Shown here: one piece after another, positions 32,851 to 42,964 of the stretch
Layout of the letters: each line of letters starts with the position of its first letter
Numbering within the stretch: the first letter of the stretch is position 1
DNA from: Cladochytrium replicatum
Taxonomy: Eukaryota > Chytridiomycota > Chytridiomycetes > Cladochytriales > Cladochytriaceae
Length of the DNA: 64,000 bases
Direction of reading: 5' to 3'
Assembly: GCA_025526935.1 (NCBI GenBank)
Contig: JAHLKD010000089.1
Location: forward strand, 163,585 to 227,584
Position numbers and translations under genes: made by a program
The notes under the pieces: model-generated
Told to the model about the DNA's origin: nothing
The model's database searches: none
Seen by the model: only the letters and a program-made list of their open reading frames with translations

Positions 32851-33429
32851 TAATCTGTCTCCTCCAGTCTCTCCCGAAGCTTTTTGCTGCTTTTGATCTG
32901 TTTCAGCCAGCGACTTCTTAAAGCCAACCCCTCCTTCGATCGACTTGGACTTCCTCAATTTTAGATCTTGTTTCATTCTTCGCTTTGTACTTCCCACAAT
33001 GATTGCCGCGCGATACTGACACCACGGTATGCACAAAAGAATGATATCTAATCCTAGTAGATCTCTAATGCTCCCCTGTCATTGGCGACGAAGATTGTGT
33101 ACTTAGACGCGACTTGTCATCAACCGGATATATGGCATGCCGGCTTTGCTTCCCTATGAGTATTCTGTGAAAGAACCTAGAAGAATGGCAACGAGAATGG
33201 ATATTGGAGAGGCTCAGTTATGTGTCATCGAATAACATTATTTGTTCACCTGCAATGCTATTTCTGCTTATCTTGAAACATCCATCGCTCCGGTCTCTCT
33301 GGCTGGAGAAACTATTAGCTGGTTGGAAATCATACGAAATATTACTTTTTGGAAGCAATCCAGTCTCAATGAGATATATTTTCGATGAAAAGCCAAGCGC
33401 AAAACAGAGAAAAGCTGAAAACCATAGGC
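32851..33429. other. Intergenic
   Basis: No supported gene. It separates the F-box/LRR fragments from the left edge of the segmental duplication that starts near 33430. Confidence 0.4.
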
Positions 33430-33551
33430 TTGTGATCTGTACAAAGTTGCTCAATCTCATCGAAATCAATCCGTGCTGTCCTCAACCCTTGGAGACGGGT
33501 TTCCAGAAGGCACTCGCTCGATTCCAATGACCGGTGTGATTCGATTGTTAT

Positions 33552-34650
33552 CTACACCTCTGATACAGCCGCCCTTCCAAAACGTGTCAATTCAGAACCT
33601 GAGCTATCTGTCGCCTGTTCTGAACTCACCTTGTCAGAGCAAGTACAGTTCCCTCCCAAGAACGTTGGGAAGTCATCCGCCTTGAGGTACGTGCTCAAGA
33701 ACGGACACTTTGAGAGATCCGTTCCGGAGTTGACGATTCCAGGACATACTTTGATTTTATCCAAAGTGCGCTTGCTCATGAACAACTTTGCGATCGGGAA
33801 GACCATGTTCATCCACGACGGAGGGTTGATCATGACCTGGATTCCCAGGAGTTGGGGGTAGTATGTTTCTGAACCTTTCGAAGCCATGCCGAGACCTCTG
33901 ATTACCAAGAACGTTAATCACACACTGAAGACTGAAGCGGTTTGGTGCACCATACTTGAAGAATCGCCGGTCAGCACCGAGCATCTTTGCATGTTGAAAA
34001 TCGTTCACGACAATAAGCTTGACCAGCTTCCCCGATTTCCTGGTCGCAGCGTCGCATATCGCGAAACCCTCTTCACGCTGGATCAGCATCCACTCGCCAA
34101 TCTGCTCCGGAGTTGCCCTGGACATCAAGTCCGGGACGTTTGTCAATCCTAAAAAGCCGATCTGGTAAGTATATCGATTTTGAGAATATGTTTCTAATTT
34201 CAAGTACCAGAGCGAATGATCAAGAGCGGAGAACCGTCAGATGTTGTTCCATGGAAGTCCATCACGCAGAGCCTCCTATGCGAGCGGGAGAAAATGCATT
34301 AATAACGACATCTTGAAAGGCCCCTGAACATTTCTGCGAACCCAACAATGTCGTCATGAGGAGGCGGGCCTCCAGTACTTGCAATTTCCAGCGCTTTTGC
34401 ATTTTCACGACTGGTCGGCAGAGATAAATAAGACTCACGCTTCACTGACAGTTTCTTTGACATACCGCCACTTGATGGTTTCCCTGAGGTTGACTTCAGC
34501 TGTTGAGCCGTTGCTGAGAATGAATCTCAGGATGAAGATGTCGTCATAGAAAGTGGATCCAGCAATCTCTGAAGCGAGGTTCTTCTTCAGCTTCTGAATC
34601 TCATCCGCGTGTGTTTTCAGAGTCTCCCCGACGTCGATCTGCTTTGACAT
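33552..34650 (-). CDS. CRAL-TRIO (Sec14-like) lipid-binding protein, copy A
   Basis: Exon 1 (34439-34650) encodes a CRAL-TRIO N-terminal helix bundle: LKKNLASEIAGSTFYDDIFILRFILSNG ending in KWRYV. Exon 2 starts at 34410 and adds ..IASTGGPPPHDDIVGF; exon 3 (34208-34275) gives VMDFHGTTSDGSPLLIIRS; exon 4 (33951-34148) gives LTNVPDLMS..EWMLIQREEGFAICDAATRKSG; exon 5 (33552-33895) holds the lipid-pocket end, YYPQLLGIQVMINPPSWMNMVF. Sec14-type proteins bind or exchange phospholipids or other hydrophobic ligands. Exons 3-5 and 1-2 join in phase, but the exon 2 to exon 3 joint does not: the only donor before the stop leaves the wrong phase. Copy B has the same feature, so an unseen micro-exon or an unusual splice site is likely rather than a mutation. 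Confidence 0.65.
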
Positions 34651-34707
34651 GTCAAACCGAAGGTTGAAATGCGGAGAAAAGAAAAATTTGGGGGTTAATT
34701 AAGTGCG

Positions 34708-35110
34708 GTGCCGCCACCGGGGACTACCTCTAGCCAAGCCAACCGCGGTTCAGCCGAAGACAATCAAGAACATTTAACCGCACCATCGGATGCCGTAAAC
34801 GACGGATGTGCTCGAGGTGCGATAATGGTTTTCACTTTGCAACCACGAATGGTATCTTCACGTGCCGAGCGGCGGAAGTCGAATGGAACTGGTAGCGGAA
34901 GATGATGCGTAAAATCTGAGATCGAGCAGTTTTGGCTGGAATGGGATTCGAATGCGTGACATGTGGACTTCTGGACTGGTTGGAAAGCGAGTGGACTGAA
35001 ATTGCACGAAAACCCCATTGTTGACAAACGGTAAGAAACCATGAACCAAGTGATGAGGACAACGATCAGGGGATAGGGTTATGTGGAGGTTGAGTGGTGA
35101 ACACCTAAAG
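34708..35110 (+). pseudogene. Decayed copy of the WWK-repeat gene
   Basis: Short blocks match the intact gene at 36559-37995 in order: GCAACCACGAATGG and the following HLHVLEWWKSNG region at about 34840-34880, then GCGAGTGGACTG near 34990, then the 3' end (GACGATCAG and GATAGGGTTATGTGGAG near 35060-35090, compared with GACGATCAGCTGATAGGG in the intact gene). Most of the repeats are deleted and no frame remains. It sits next to CRAL-TRIO copy A exactly as the intact gene sits next to copy B. Confidence 0.6.
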
Positions 35111-35271
35111 GTGGTTGTGAGCGTTTGGCAGATCGTGATGATTATGAAGGCAAAAAATGAATATATCCGCAATTCCAAATCCAAGCGAAGCTCAAAGAGC
35201 AAAAAAAAAAATGTGGTAAAACCAATTACGTTGGCTTACGATCTGTACAAATGCGCCCAGTCTCATCGCAA

Positions 35272-36456
35272 TCAGTATGTGCTATCTTCAACACTTGGAG
35301 ACGGGTTCGCAGCCGGCACTTTACCGATACCATTGACTGGCGTGATCCGGTCATTTTCTACACCTCTAACACAGCCGCCCTTGAAAAAAGCATTCAACTC
35401 AGATTCCGAGTCCTCTCTAGCCTGTTCCGAACTAACCTTCTCAGAACAGGTACAGTTCCCTCCCAGGAACGTCGGGAAGTCGTCCGCCTTGAGATATTGG
35501 TTCAAGAACGGACACTTTGTGAGATCTGTTCCGGAGTTGACGATCCCGGGACATACTTTGATCTTGTCCAGCGTGCGCTTGCTCATGAACAACTTTGCGA
35601 TTGGAAAGACCATGTTCATCCACGAGGGAGGGTTGATCATGACTTGGATCCCAAGAAGTTGCGGGTAGTATACTTCCGAACGTTTCGAAGCAATCCCTAA
35701 GCCCCTATTAACCAAAAGCATGGGTTGAGACCGAATAATGCTTTTGAAAAAGCGTTTGATGAAAATACTTGAAGAATCTGCTGTCGGCTCCGAGCATCTT
35801 TGCGTGCTGGAAATCGTTCACGACAATGAGTTTGACCAGCTTCCCCGATTTCCGTGTCGCAGCGTCGCAGTGCAAAACCTTTTTCCCGTTGAATCAGCAT
35901 CCACTCTGCACACTGTTCAGGGTTTTCCCTGGACATCAAGTCCGGGACGTTCGTCAATCCTATGAAAAAAAGAACTGATGAGCTCTACGTTCCAAAAAAG
36001 GTTCCATGCTCCGGTACCAGATCTAATGATTAAGAGTGGTGAACCATCAGATGTTTCTCTGTGAAAGTCCATCACACAGTATCGTCTGTGAAGAGAGGAA
36101 ATGGTATTACGATCTGCATTTTGAGACCGTTGATTAAGCGAACCCAACAATGTCGTCATGTGGAGGTGGGCCGCCGGTGCTCGCAATTTCAAGAGCCTTT
36201 GCATTTTCACGCCTGCCCAACGCAGAAAATCAGACCCATGTTTTAAAGTTGCAGCTTACTCTACACACCGCCATTTGATCGCTTCCCTGAGGTTGGCTTC
36301 AGCCTTTAAGCCGTTGCTGAGAACGAACCTCAGAATAAAGATATCGTCAAAGAGCGACGATCCTGCGATCTCCGAAGCGAGATTCTTCTTCAGTTTCTGT
36401 ATCTCATCTTCGTGCGTCTTCAGAGCCTCCGCAACGTCGATCTGCGTCAACAGCAT
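35272..36456 (-). pseudogene. CRAL-TRIO protein, copy B, with a 2-nt frameshift
   Basis: All exons of copy A are recognisable: exon 1 at 36260-36456, the GGPPPHDDIVGF block near 36150-36210, VMDFHRETSDGSPLLIIRS near 36020-36080, LTNVPDLMS near 35900-35960 and YYPQLLGIQVM..NPPSWMN at 35272 to about 35700. In the fourth exon, near 35870, copy B lacks two nucleotides compared with copy A in the codons for GFAICDAA, so the frame shifts into ALRRCDTEIGE and does not return before the next splice site. Elsewhere most differences from copy A are silent. The gene is therefore either recently broken or carries a sequencing error at this point. The C-terminal extension is longer than in copy A. Confidence 0.6.
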
Positions 36457-36558
36457 GCCTATGTTTCATGCGTAGCAGGACGGTTGGGTCCCTTATACAA
36501 ATCATCATCACCCGTGCCAACACATTCGAAGTCGGACGCAACAAATTTTCAATTTTCA

Positions 36559-37995
36559 ATGGCACAGACACCCATCGTACCCATCGAGATTGTCGACCAG
36601 ATCCTGCTCGCATTGGGGAAGTGCGCTCGTGCGCCAAAGCTCGCTTTCAGATGTGCATCCCTCTTCAGACGCAGAAATGTGCAAACTGAACTCTTGGACT
36701 TGGCCATACCCATGGACAATGCCAGCGCTCCCGGCTTTGTGGATGCGCTGCAGTTCCATGTCCAGAACCGCAATAAAGAAATGGTCTACACCTGCAACGC
36801 AATGGACTCAGCGAGCGCAAACGGCCACGTCCACATCCTTGAATGGTGGAAGGCAAGCGGACTTGAACTCGAGTACACTTCCGACGCTATCGACAATGCA
36901 TCCGCGAACGGTCAACTCGAGGCCCTTAAATGGTGGAAAGAGAGCGGATTGAAGATGGAGTGGACTTGGGCCTTGACCTTTGCAACCACGAATGGACATC
37001 TTCACGTGCTCGAGTGGTGGAAGTCGAATGGAAGTGTGACCACTACCCGAACGTACGATGCGTACTACCTGGACTCCGCGAGCACCCAGGGTCACGTCGA
37101 CGTACTCGATTGGTGGATGTCGACGGGCACCGATATGGCTTGGAGCGAACAGGCGATGAGCGGGGCGAGCCAGAACGGCCACTTGGGTGTTTTGGATTGG
37201 TGGAAATCGAGCGGACTTGAGTTGAAATGGGATGCAAACGCGTTGGATTTGGCGAGCTCGATGGGTTGTCTGCACGTGTTGGACTGGTGGAAAGCGAGTG
37301 GACTGGAACTCAAGTATACCAACACTGCGCTGGATCTGGCCAGCAGGGAAGGCTATCTTAAAGTTCTCCAGTGGTGGATAGACAATGGACTTCCTCTGAA
37401 ATACAGCACCTATGCGGTCGATTCGGCGAGCGAACATGGGCACCTCGACGTTCTCGAATGGTGGAAATGCAATACTCCGCGTCTCAAATATACCGATCTG
37501 TCCTTGATGGCAGCCAGCGCAAATGGGCATGTCGACGTACTACAATGGTGGAAATCGAGCGGGCTGGAGCTAAAGTATACCGAATTCGCAATGGACGCTG
37601 CGAGCGAGAATGGGCATGTGCAAATCCATGACTGGTGGATGTCTAGCGGGCTCGAGCTCAAGTGGAGCGCAGACGCTCTTGATTCGGCTAGCGCCAATGG
37701 CCATGTGAAAGTGTTAAATTGGTGGATTAAGAGCGGATTAGAGCTGAAGTGGAGCTACTATGCCCTGAATCGCGCAAGCGTGAACGGATACATCGATGTG
37801 CTCGAGTGGTGGAAGGCGAGCACGCTTGAGCTAAAATGGACCAGTGCTGCTATAGACGAGTGGGACCTGCCGGAGCGCTTATCTGTTCTCAAATGGTGGA
37901 AAGAGAGTGGTCTATTGACCGACGACAAAGCGAATGGCAGCGATGACCCAAATGACGACGATCAGCTGATAGGGTTGTATGGAGCCATGTGGTGA
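36559..37995 (+). CDS. F-box-like protein with WWK (ankyrin-like) repeats
   Basis: Single exon, 478 aa. The N-terminus (IVPIEIVDQILLALGKCARAPKLAFRCASLFRR) looks like an F-box. It is followed by about 12 repeats of 33-34 residues with the core A-x-D-x-ASANGHVxVLEWWKxSGLELKYT. The pattern of helix, turn NGH and helix resembles ankyrin repeats; proteins of this type form large families in chytrids (general knowledge, family name not certain). The repeats are near identical in their WWK and NGH positions but differ elsewhere. Likely role: protein binding, perhaps substrate choice for an SCF ligase. An in-frame upstream Met at 36412 overlaps the start of CRAL-TRIO copy B, which is transcribed divergently 102 bp away, so the Met at 36559 was chosen. 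Confidence 0.75.
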   Translation: MAQTPIVPIEIVDQILLALGKCARAPKLAFRCASLFRRRNVQTELLDLAIPMDNASAPGFVDALQFHVQNRNKEMVYTCNAMDSASANGHVHILEWWKASGLELEYTSDAIDNASANGQLEALKWWKESGLKMEWTWALTFATTNGHLHVLEWWKSNGSVTTTRTYDAYYLDSASTQGHVDVLDWWMSTGTDMAWSEQAMSGASQNGHLGVLDWWKSSGLELKWDANALDLASSMGCLHVLDWWKASGLELKYTNTALDLASREGYLKVLQWWIDNGLPLKYSTYAVDSASEHGHLDVLEWWKCNTPRLKYTDLSLMAASANGHVDVLQWWKSSGLELKYTEFAMDAASENGHVQIHDWWMSSGLELKWSADALDSASANGHVKVLNWWIKSGLELKWSYYALNRASVNGYIDVLEWWKASTLELKWTSAAIDEWDLPERLSVLKWWKESGLLTDDKANGSDDPNDDDQLIGLYGAMW

Positions 37996-38186
37996 ACCCT
38001 TGTCTCTGATACTCAAGATGGTGCAGGAAGCATGTATTTTGGGATTGAGATGCAGATTCGGAAGAATAGACTTCCAGGCAACATGATGAGGAGCACCTAA
38101 AGCGACATTCTTAATTTACGAATACGAGACAAATCGAATGACTGGCTGTCGAAGCCCAAGCTCAGTGACAAAATCTCACATTCGGT

Positions 38187-38400
38187 AATGGCATCCATCT
38201 TTGCGGACGCGATCTCAAGTGGAGCGACGCTATGGACAATGCGAGCGGCACTGGACACGTGAATGTGCTGGACAGGTGGGTCAAGAGTGGATTGGAGTTG
38301 AAATGGGACAATAAAGCCATCGACTGGGCGAGCATGATGGGACACATTATGTGCTGGAAGGCGAGCGCTCTTGACTTGAGGTGTCTAGCGAGGCTGCAAA
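38187..38400 (+). pseudogene. Fragment of a WWK-repeat gene
   Basis: Two repeats are readable in one frame: AMDNASGTGHVNVLDRWVKSG and AIDWASMMGHIM..CWKASALDL. There is no start and no further repeats. The fragment overlaps, on the opposite strand, the last coding exon of the B-box gene (38347-38484). Confidence 0.65.
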
Positions 38401-39094
38401 CAGGTTGCTCTTCAACAGGACCTTGTCGATGATCTCTCGGCAGACGTTAAGGTAATTCTCCTTGAGCTTCTCCGCGTCTGCGATCTTGTGTGACAGGTAT
38501 TTGTATTGCAAATCGATAATCGAGATCTTTTCTTTGTCCTACCTTGAGCTTCTCGTCGAATTTCCTCAGAGAGTCCTTCTTGGCAACGAGGAGGGGACGC
38601 CAGGGGTGCTCACGGTGAGCGCTGGACATGATACAATCGTGGCACAGAGCGATCCTGCACTCCATGCAGTACAGATCCTTTAACTCGTCGCAGTGGAGAC
38701 GGCACATACCGATCGACGTGCGAAGATCACGGACGATTTGAATCTTTTTCAGATCATCAAGATGGTCGGAGTGTTCGTGGTAGGAATCCACCACCTCGGT
38801 TTTGACAGCCTTTTGTGCGGTTGTGGGCTTGGATGTGAAAATTGCAGAGCTGGAGGCGGCACTAGAGACAAAGGCCGAGAGGGTGATCGTGCTCGGATTT
38901 CGGCTGGTTGGGACAAAGATCGCAGACGGTGAACGTGCCTGGCCCGAGGACGTTAGCTTCCTTTGCATTGGCGTTCGTTTCGTTGTTGTGAACTTTCGTG
39001 CGGGTGTCCTAACACAGGGTTGCCGTCGATGACGAGCGGCACGCTTCGAGCGACCCATTTCCAGCAAAATGTCGGAGGAAAGCAACGTTACCAT
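38347..39094 (-). CDS. B-box zinc-finger coiled-coil protein (TRIM-like)
   Basis: Exons 38543-39094 and 38347-38484 (intron GTAGGA..CACAAG, phase 0) give 229 aa. A basic, disordered N-terminus is followed by a B-box-type finger: CRLH..YCMEC..CHDC..AHREH, with all eight zinc ligands in the usual spacing. A helix rich in Lys and Glu (KKDSLRKFDEKLK then DAEKLKENYLNVCREIIDKVLL) spans the splice joint and should form a coiled coil, so the second exon is well supported. There is no RING domain, so ubiquitin ligase activity is not expected. The Met at residue 13 (MGRSKRAARH) is an alternative start. Confidence 0.7.
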
Positions 39095-40013
39095 ATCGGG
39101 ACGTGAAGTCGGAGCAACGAAAAAAGAAAGACTTTGAATTATTGTTAAAATTTAAGATTGAAGATTAAACGAATACGATGTATCGCAGAAGGACCACTAA
39201 AACTCGATCCAATAACGACGTTCACATGTAGGTTTCCTCGCGACATTACTTTCATTCAAAGCTCGTAACATTCGACATGGCAAACAATTCGAAAGTTGAT
39301 TATTATCTTATTGTACAAATACACCCCTAACTTTGAGCATAAGGCTAGGGTCCGTAAATTTTTCACCGAGATGGGGCGACTATTTAGCTTATGGATAAGG
39401 CGGATGCAATTCATCAACTCCGCTTGTAGAATCCCAGACTCGAAGAAGATATGCACATTTTCGTCGCAACACTTGATGCTTGATGTACGTATGGTCCCAT
39501 TTGACGGCAAGGTACAAGAAAAGTGTGGGGTCTCAGTCGATCTACAACATCGCTTACAGCTGTCAGCCAATCGGAGGATACGGTTTCGATGAAGAAAGAC
39601 CACAGCTTTACCGCAACCTCACCCGTCCACCTCTCGCTGCGTCTTCGTGGGAGAGGGGAAACGAATTCGGATCGTGGTAATGGTTCGGACCGAAATTAAA
39701 ATCGAGCTGGATCTCGACGTCGGCCTTACCCTTAGTCAATGCACAAACATAAAACACAAAGTTGACAGAGACGGTTGTGGAATTGCTGCGACGGAAGGCA
39801 ACAAAACCGATCGACGATAACGAGACACTGGAATCGATCATTGGTGACGGCAAGGGTTTGTGGTTTGCCACCAGCGCCGTCTTCAACGCATACATGACTG
39901 AACCAGAATTCGTTCAGTAATGAAATTACTAGTGAAATCGATGAATCACTTGCTTGGAAAGTTTTTTATTTGTTGTTGAGCACCACCAAATTAAGTTATC
40001 TGTGATCACGGCA
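39095..40013. other. Stretch with overlapping short frames, no firm gene
   Basis: A minus-strand frame at 39608-39895 (ATG at 39891-39893 region, about 95 aa, contains VSVNFVFYVCALTKGKADVEIQLDF) is the best candidate and might be a small beta-rich protein. Plus frames at 39296-39592 and 39480-39680 compete in the adjoining part. None shows a family match or a partner exon. Confidence 0.3.
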
Positions 40014-40484
40014 ATGGAGACAGTTTCAGACCAAGATGTCTTGAATGCTCTTGCTCTCTCGGGGCCATACTATTCCTCCACACCTACGGATGTGCAGCTT
40101 TATCTCTCAAAGAGTCAGCACTCCCTCAAAACGATCCGAATGTTTTCCGACGAGCACCCGATCTTTCTTCTTGGTGAGACTTTCGAGGGGGTCATCTTCG
40201 TCGCCTTCCGTGGAACATTTGCCCTTGTGTTATGTTGCGACATGAATCTTATTCCATCGGCATGTGATCCATCATCCCCAGTTCACAGCACCATCGCGAT
40301 AGAAATGCATTTCCAACGTAAGTTGGATAACTTCGAACAAGCTCTCATTTTGACAGATAACGTAAATAGAGCAATTGAGACCTCGCTTGTTGTCTTGAAA
40401 CACGATGCAGACATATTGGTAAGTGCTGATTGGTGCTGTTGCCGCCAGCATCGCCTCGCTGCTCCCGTTCTCTTGGTACACTGA
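40014..40484 (+). pseudogene. Class 3 lipase-like gene, broken at the nucleophile elbow
   Basis: From the ATG at 40014 the frame reads like the N-terminal half of a fungal lipase_3 domain: LNALALSGPYYSS.., then IFLLGETFEGVIFVAFRGT, the conserved strand with the oxyanion-side FRGT. About 75 residues later, where GHSLGG is expected after the helix LVVLKHDADIL, the frame changes into Cys-rich nonsense and stops at 40484. Another frame continues with AVAASIASLLPFSW, which resembles the helix that normally follows GHSLGG. The serine elbow is thus missing, with a shift in frame. A GTAAGT at 40420 could be a donor, but no acceptor restores the domain. Confidence 0.5.
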
Positions 40485-40851
40485 GGAAGAAGCAAAGCAA
40501 GAGTAGCTAGACCAACACCGAACCCCGCACTGTAGAGCTGTGCCTTTTTTCGCGAAAGAGACCTATCTGCACCTATCCCGGAAACGCTAGTGCAACCAAT
40601 ATCTTTTCTTCGACAATGTCAGACCGAATTTTTTGGGTGGAATGCGAGAACTTTGTGAAATCTTACAAGCAAGCTCGCAATTGCGAGAGCCAGCTTGCAT
40701 ACGCCGTCATCAATGGCGCGGCTTGCAATGACGTATGATAGGAGCATAGTATGGACAGTATTTGTTTGTGGTAGCTCACCGTACATCGGATTCTCCGCCC
40801 AAGTGAAACTCGGATTGCCTACCCTTGCCCTTCGCTGCCGATTGAGCACCG
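40485..40851. other. Intergenic between two broken genes
   Basis: Short minus frame 40619-40864 without recognisable content; no gene called. Confidence 0.35.
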
Positions 40852-41541
40852 TCACACCGCCCACATGATTCTCACATCGATCCGCTTATCAGTTTCCTTC
40901 TGCCCAACATGGATCCAGTCCCGGTGCGGTATGTTCTTCAAGTGTTCTTCCCTCTTTGGTTGCAAGAACTGCTCTTGACTGCATCCGGAAGCCCACCCGC
41001 ATGACCCGATTGTCCGATTCGGTTGATTAGTAGTTGGGAGGTCGAACTGTGTCGATGCCATGTAGGGAAAGAAGCTTGCTGTTGCCGAGACTGGAGAGCT
41101 GCAGGACTTTTGGCGTCCCGTAGAGACAATAATTTGCCCTCCAGATTGAACCAATTGCGATTCCCCTGTGGCAAGCTCGACACCGACCACCACTTTGTTT
41201 TTGAGGATGATACCCCGGCCGTGGTGTCGGGTGATGACTTTCAAGCGGGATAACCTCTCTTGCGATCTGGCGGTTCCCATCCTTCCAGTTTTCCTCCAAG
41301 TCAGTAAAGTATGTCCATTTTCCCGTTGGCGATATGTTTGAGTCCGAGTCCGGTGGACCATATCAAGAAGTGGATGAGCCGATCGAAGCGATTGTATGGG
41401 TTCATCGAAAATGCTGGTGGTACTGAGGGAGTGTTGATTAGAGAAATGAACGATCCGATGACTTAATACATGGGAGCGACCAGATGCAGACATCCAGAAT
41501 ATGGGAGGGGGTAATCGCGAAGCAGTTGCACAACAACTCAA
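40852..41541 (-). pseudogene. Fragment of a GMC-type oxidoreductase gene
   Basis: A frame of 229 codons contains GIILKNKVVVGVELATGES..GGQIIVSTGRQKS, which matches the strand pair before the conserved ..VILSAGALQTP.. block of glucose-methanol-choline oxidoreductases. The N-terminal FAD motif (GxGxxG) and the C-terminal catalytic His region are absent, and neighbouring frames carry further scraps (for example HHGRGIIL and LPTTNQP). The first residues have no homologous look. Most likely a relic. Confidence 0.45.
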
Positions 41542-42011
41542 AAAATTGTTCCATGCTACACAAATACTAAGATCATCAACTAAAGAACATGAGATGTATC
41601 GATGTTTGAATGAGCTGACAAAGATCTGAGCCGGTGGACGAGAGAGATCATCAAAGAAGGGTTGTTTTGATTAAGGCTTAGGTGATGCAGCATTAGTATA
41701 AATTCCAGGATGGGAGAGGGTAAAATCAAGACTTATCCTCTAACCTCTGTTAAGATGGCTGGAAATAGCTGGCCAATCTGAGCTAGAAAATTTGGGCCAC
41801 CTTTGCTGCCTGACATCCGAATACCAAGGCCCTTTCCAAGACACACTCTGTCCACATATTCAGAGAACGTTGTTTATGTGGTAAAAAGAAAATTTTTCTG
41901 AAAGTAACAATCTTGATTGGGGTTAATTGACATCTAATTTCAAATCGTTGCTGCGCATGGTACTTTAAAGAAGGCAAAAATCGCGCACTGGTGTTTTGCT
42001 TCAGGAAAAGC
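41542..42011. other. Intergenic
   Basis: No coding evidence; contains the promoter of the methyltransferase gene. Confidence 0.4.
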
Positions 42012-42881
42012 ATGACTTTGGCCATCAACTCCCCAACAGCTTGGTCTGCTACCGCACCATCTTTTGCAAATGCGAACACATCAGATGGGCCCATTTCTTC
42101 AACTTTATTGGCGCTGTTGGAAACCATGAACGCGGCCGCTCCGTTCTCAAGAGCAACCACCATTTTGGATGTCGGGACCGGCGCAGGGATCGCCATCGTT
42201 TCCCTGTTCCGAAGGTTTGGCGTGAGCCTTCCTTCCTCGTGCATTGTGCTAGCGACCGACTTTGCGAGCGGAATGGTTGATGCTGTGAGAAACAAGAAGA
42301 ACGCTGAGGTCACCGCGGGGAACTTGATCTGGTCGAAAGTAACTCCTGCCATCATGGATGCTCAGGACCTCTCGGACATTGAATCCGCCACGGTCTCCCA
42401 CTACATGTCGAATCATTGCATCTTCTTCCTACCCGAGCCTCGTAAGGCAATTCTTGAGGCCTTTCGCGTCATTCTTCCGGGAGGTATCATTGCGACGTCC
42501 TCGGTGATAACCTCAGAATGGATGGAGATTGTTTTGAAAGCTCGCGAACGGGTTCGTCCGATGCTGCCCGGTTTTAGGATCGTTGCGGAGGGTTGGGACT
42601 CTGAAGAAGGCATCCGAAAAGAGCACGAGCTTGCGGGATTCACTGATGTTGAAGTCAAAGAGGTTCCTATGCAGATCTCTGTGGCAAACGTACGAGGATT
42701 CGTTGACGGGTTCGTGATCAATGGAAATAACCCCGGATTCGTGATGTTCAAGGAGGGTCTCACGAATGACGAGATTCTCAGAATGGGAGACGAGCTTGAG
42801 AAGCTGATCTTGGATAAGTGCCCGAATGAGCCGCGTGCCCTCAACGGCATAACATTGGTGGTAGTTGGTAAAAAGAAGTAA
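42012..42881 (+). CDS. SAM-dependent methyltransferase (class I), substrate unknown
   Basis: Single exon, 289 aa. Motif I (TTILDVGTGAGIAIVSLFRRFG, residues about 45-65) is the glycine-rich SAM loop; the acidic residue of motif II is in VLATDFASGMVDAV. Then come AQDLSDIESATVSHYMSNHCIFFLPEPRKAILEAFRVILPGG, the usual post-I region and motif III with the LPGG turn. The C-terminal part (GFTDVEVKEVPMQI..) is typical of small-molecule or UbiE-like methyltransferases, but the substrate cannot be read from sequence. It is convergent with the SDR gene, with 83 bp between the two stops. Confidence 0.75.
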   Translation: MTLAINSPTAWSATAPSFANANTSDGPISSTLLALLETMNAAAPFSRATTILDVGTGAGIAIVSLFRRFGVSLPSSCIVLATDFASGMVDAVRNKKNAEVTAGNLIWSKVTPAIMDAQDLSDIESATVSHYMSNHCIFFLPEPRKAILEAFRVILPGGIIATSSVITSEWMEIVLKARERVRPMLPGFRIVAEGWDSEEGIRKEHELAGFTDVEVKEVPMQISVANVRGFVDGFVINGNNPGFVMFKEGLTNDEILRMGDELEKLILDKCPNEPRALNGITLVVVGKKK

Positions 42882-42964
42882 AATTGGTCCGCGTCCATGA
42901 AATGGGAATTATGAATAAACAAGTAGCTTTATCCATAGGAACGATGAACATCATGAACAGTCAA

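Noticed and set aside
36412-36558. Upstream in-frame Met for the WWK-repeat gene
   Set aside because: It would overlap the divergently transcribed first exon of CRAL-TRIO copy B; the Met at 36559 directly precedes the F-box-like helix.
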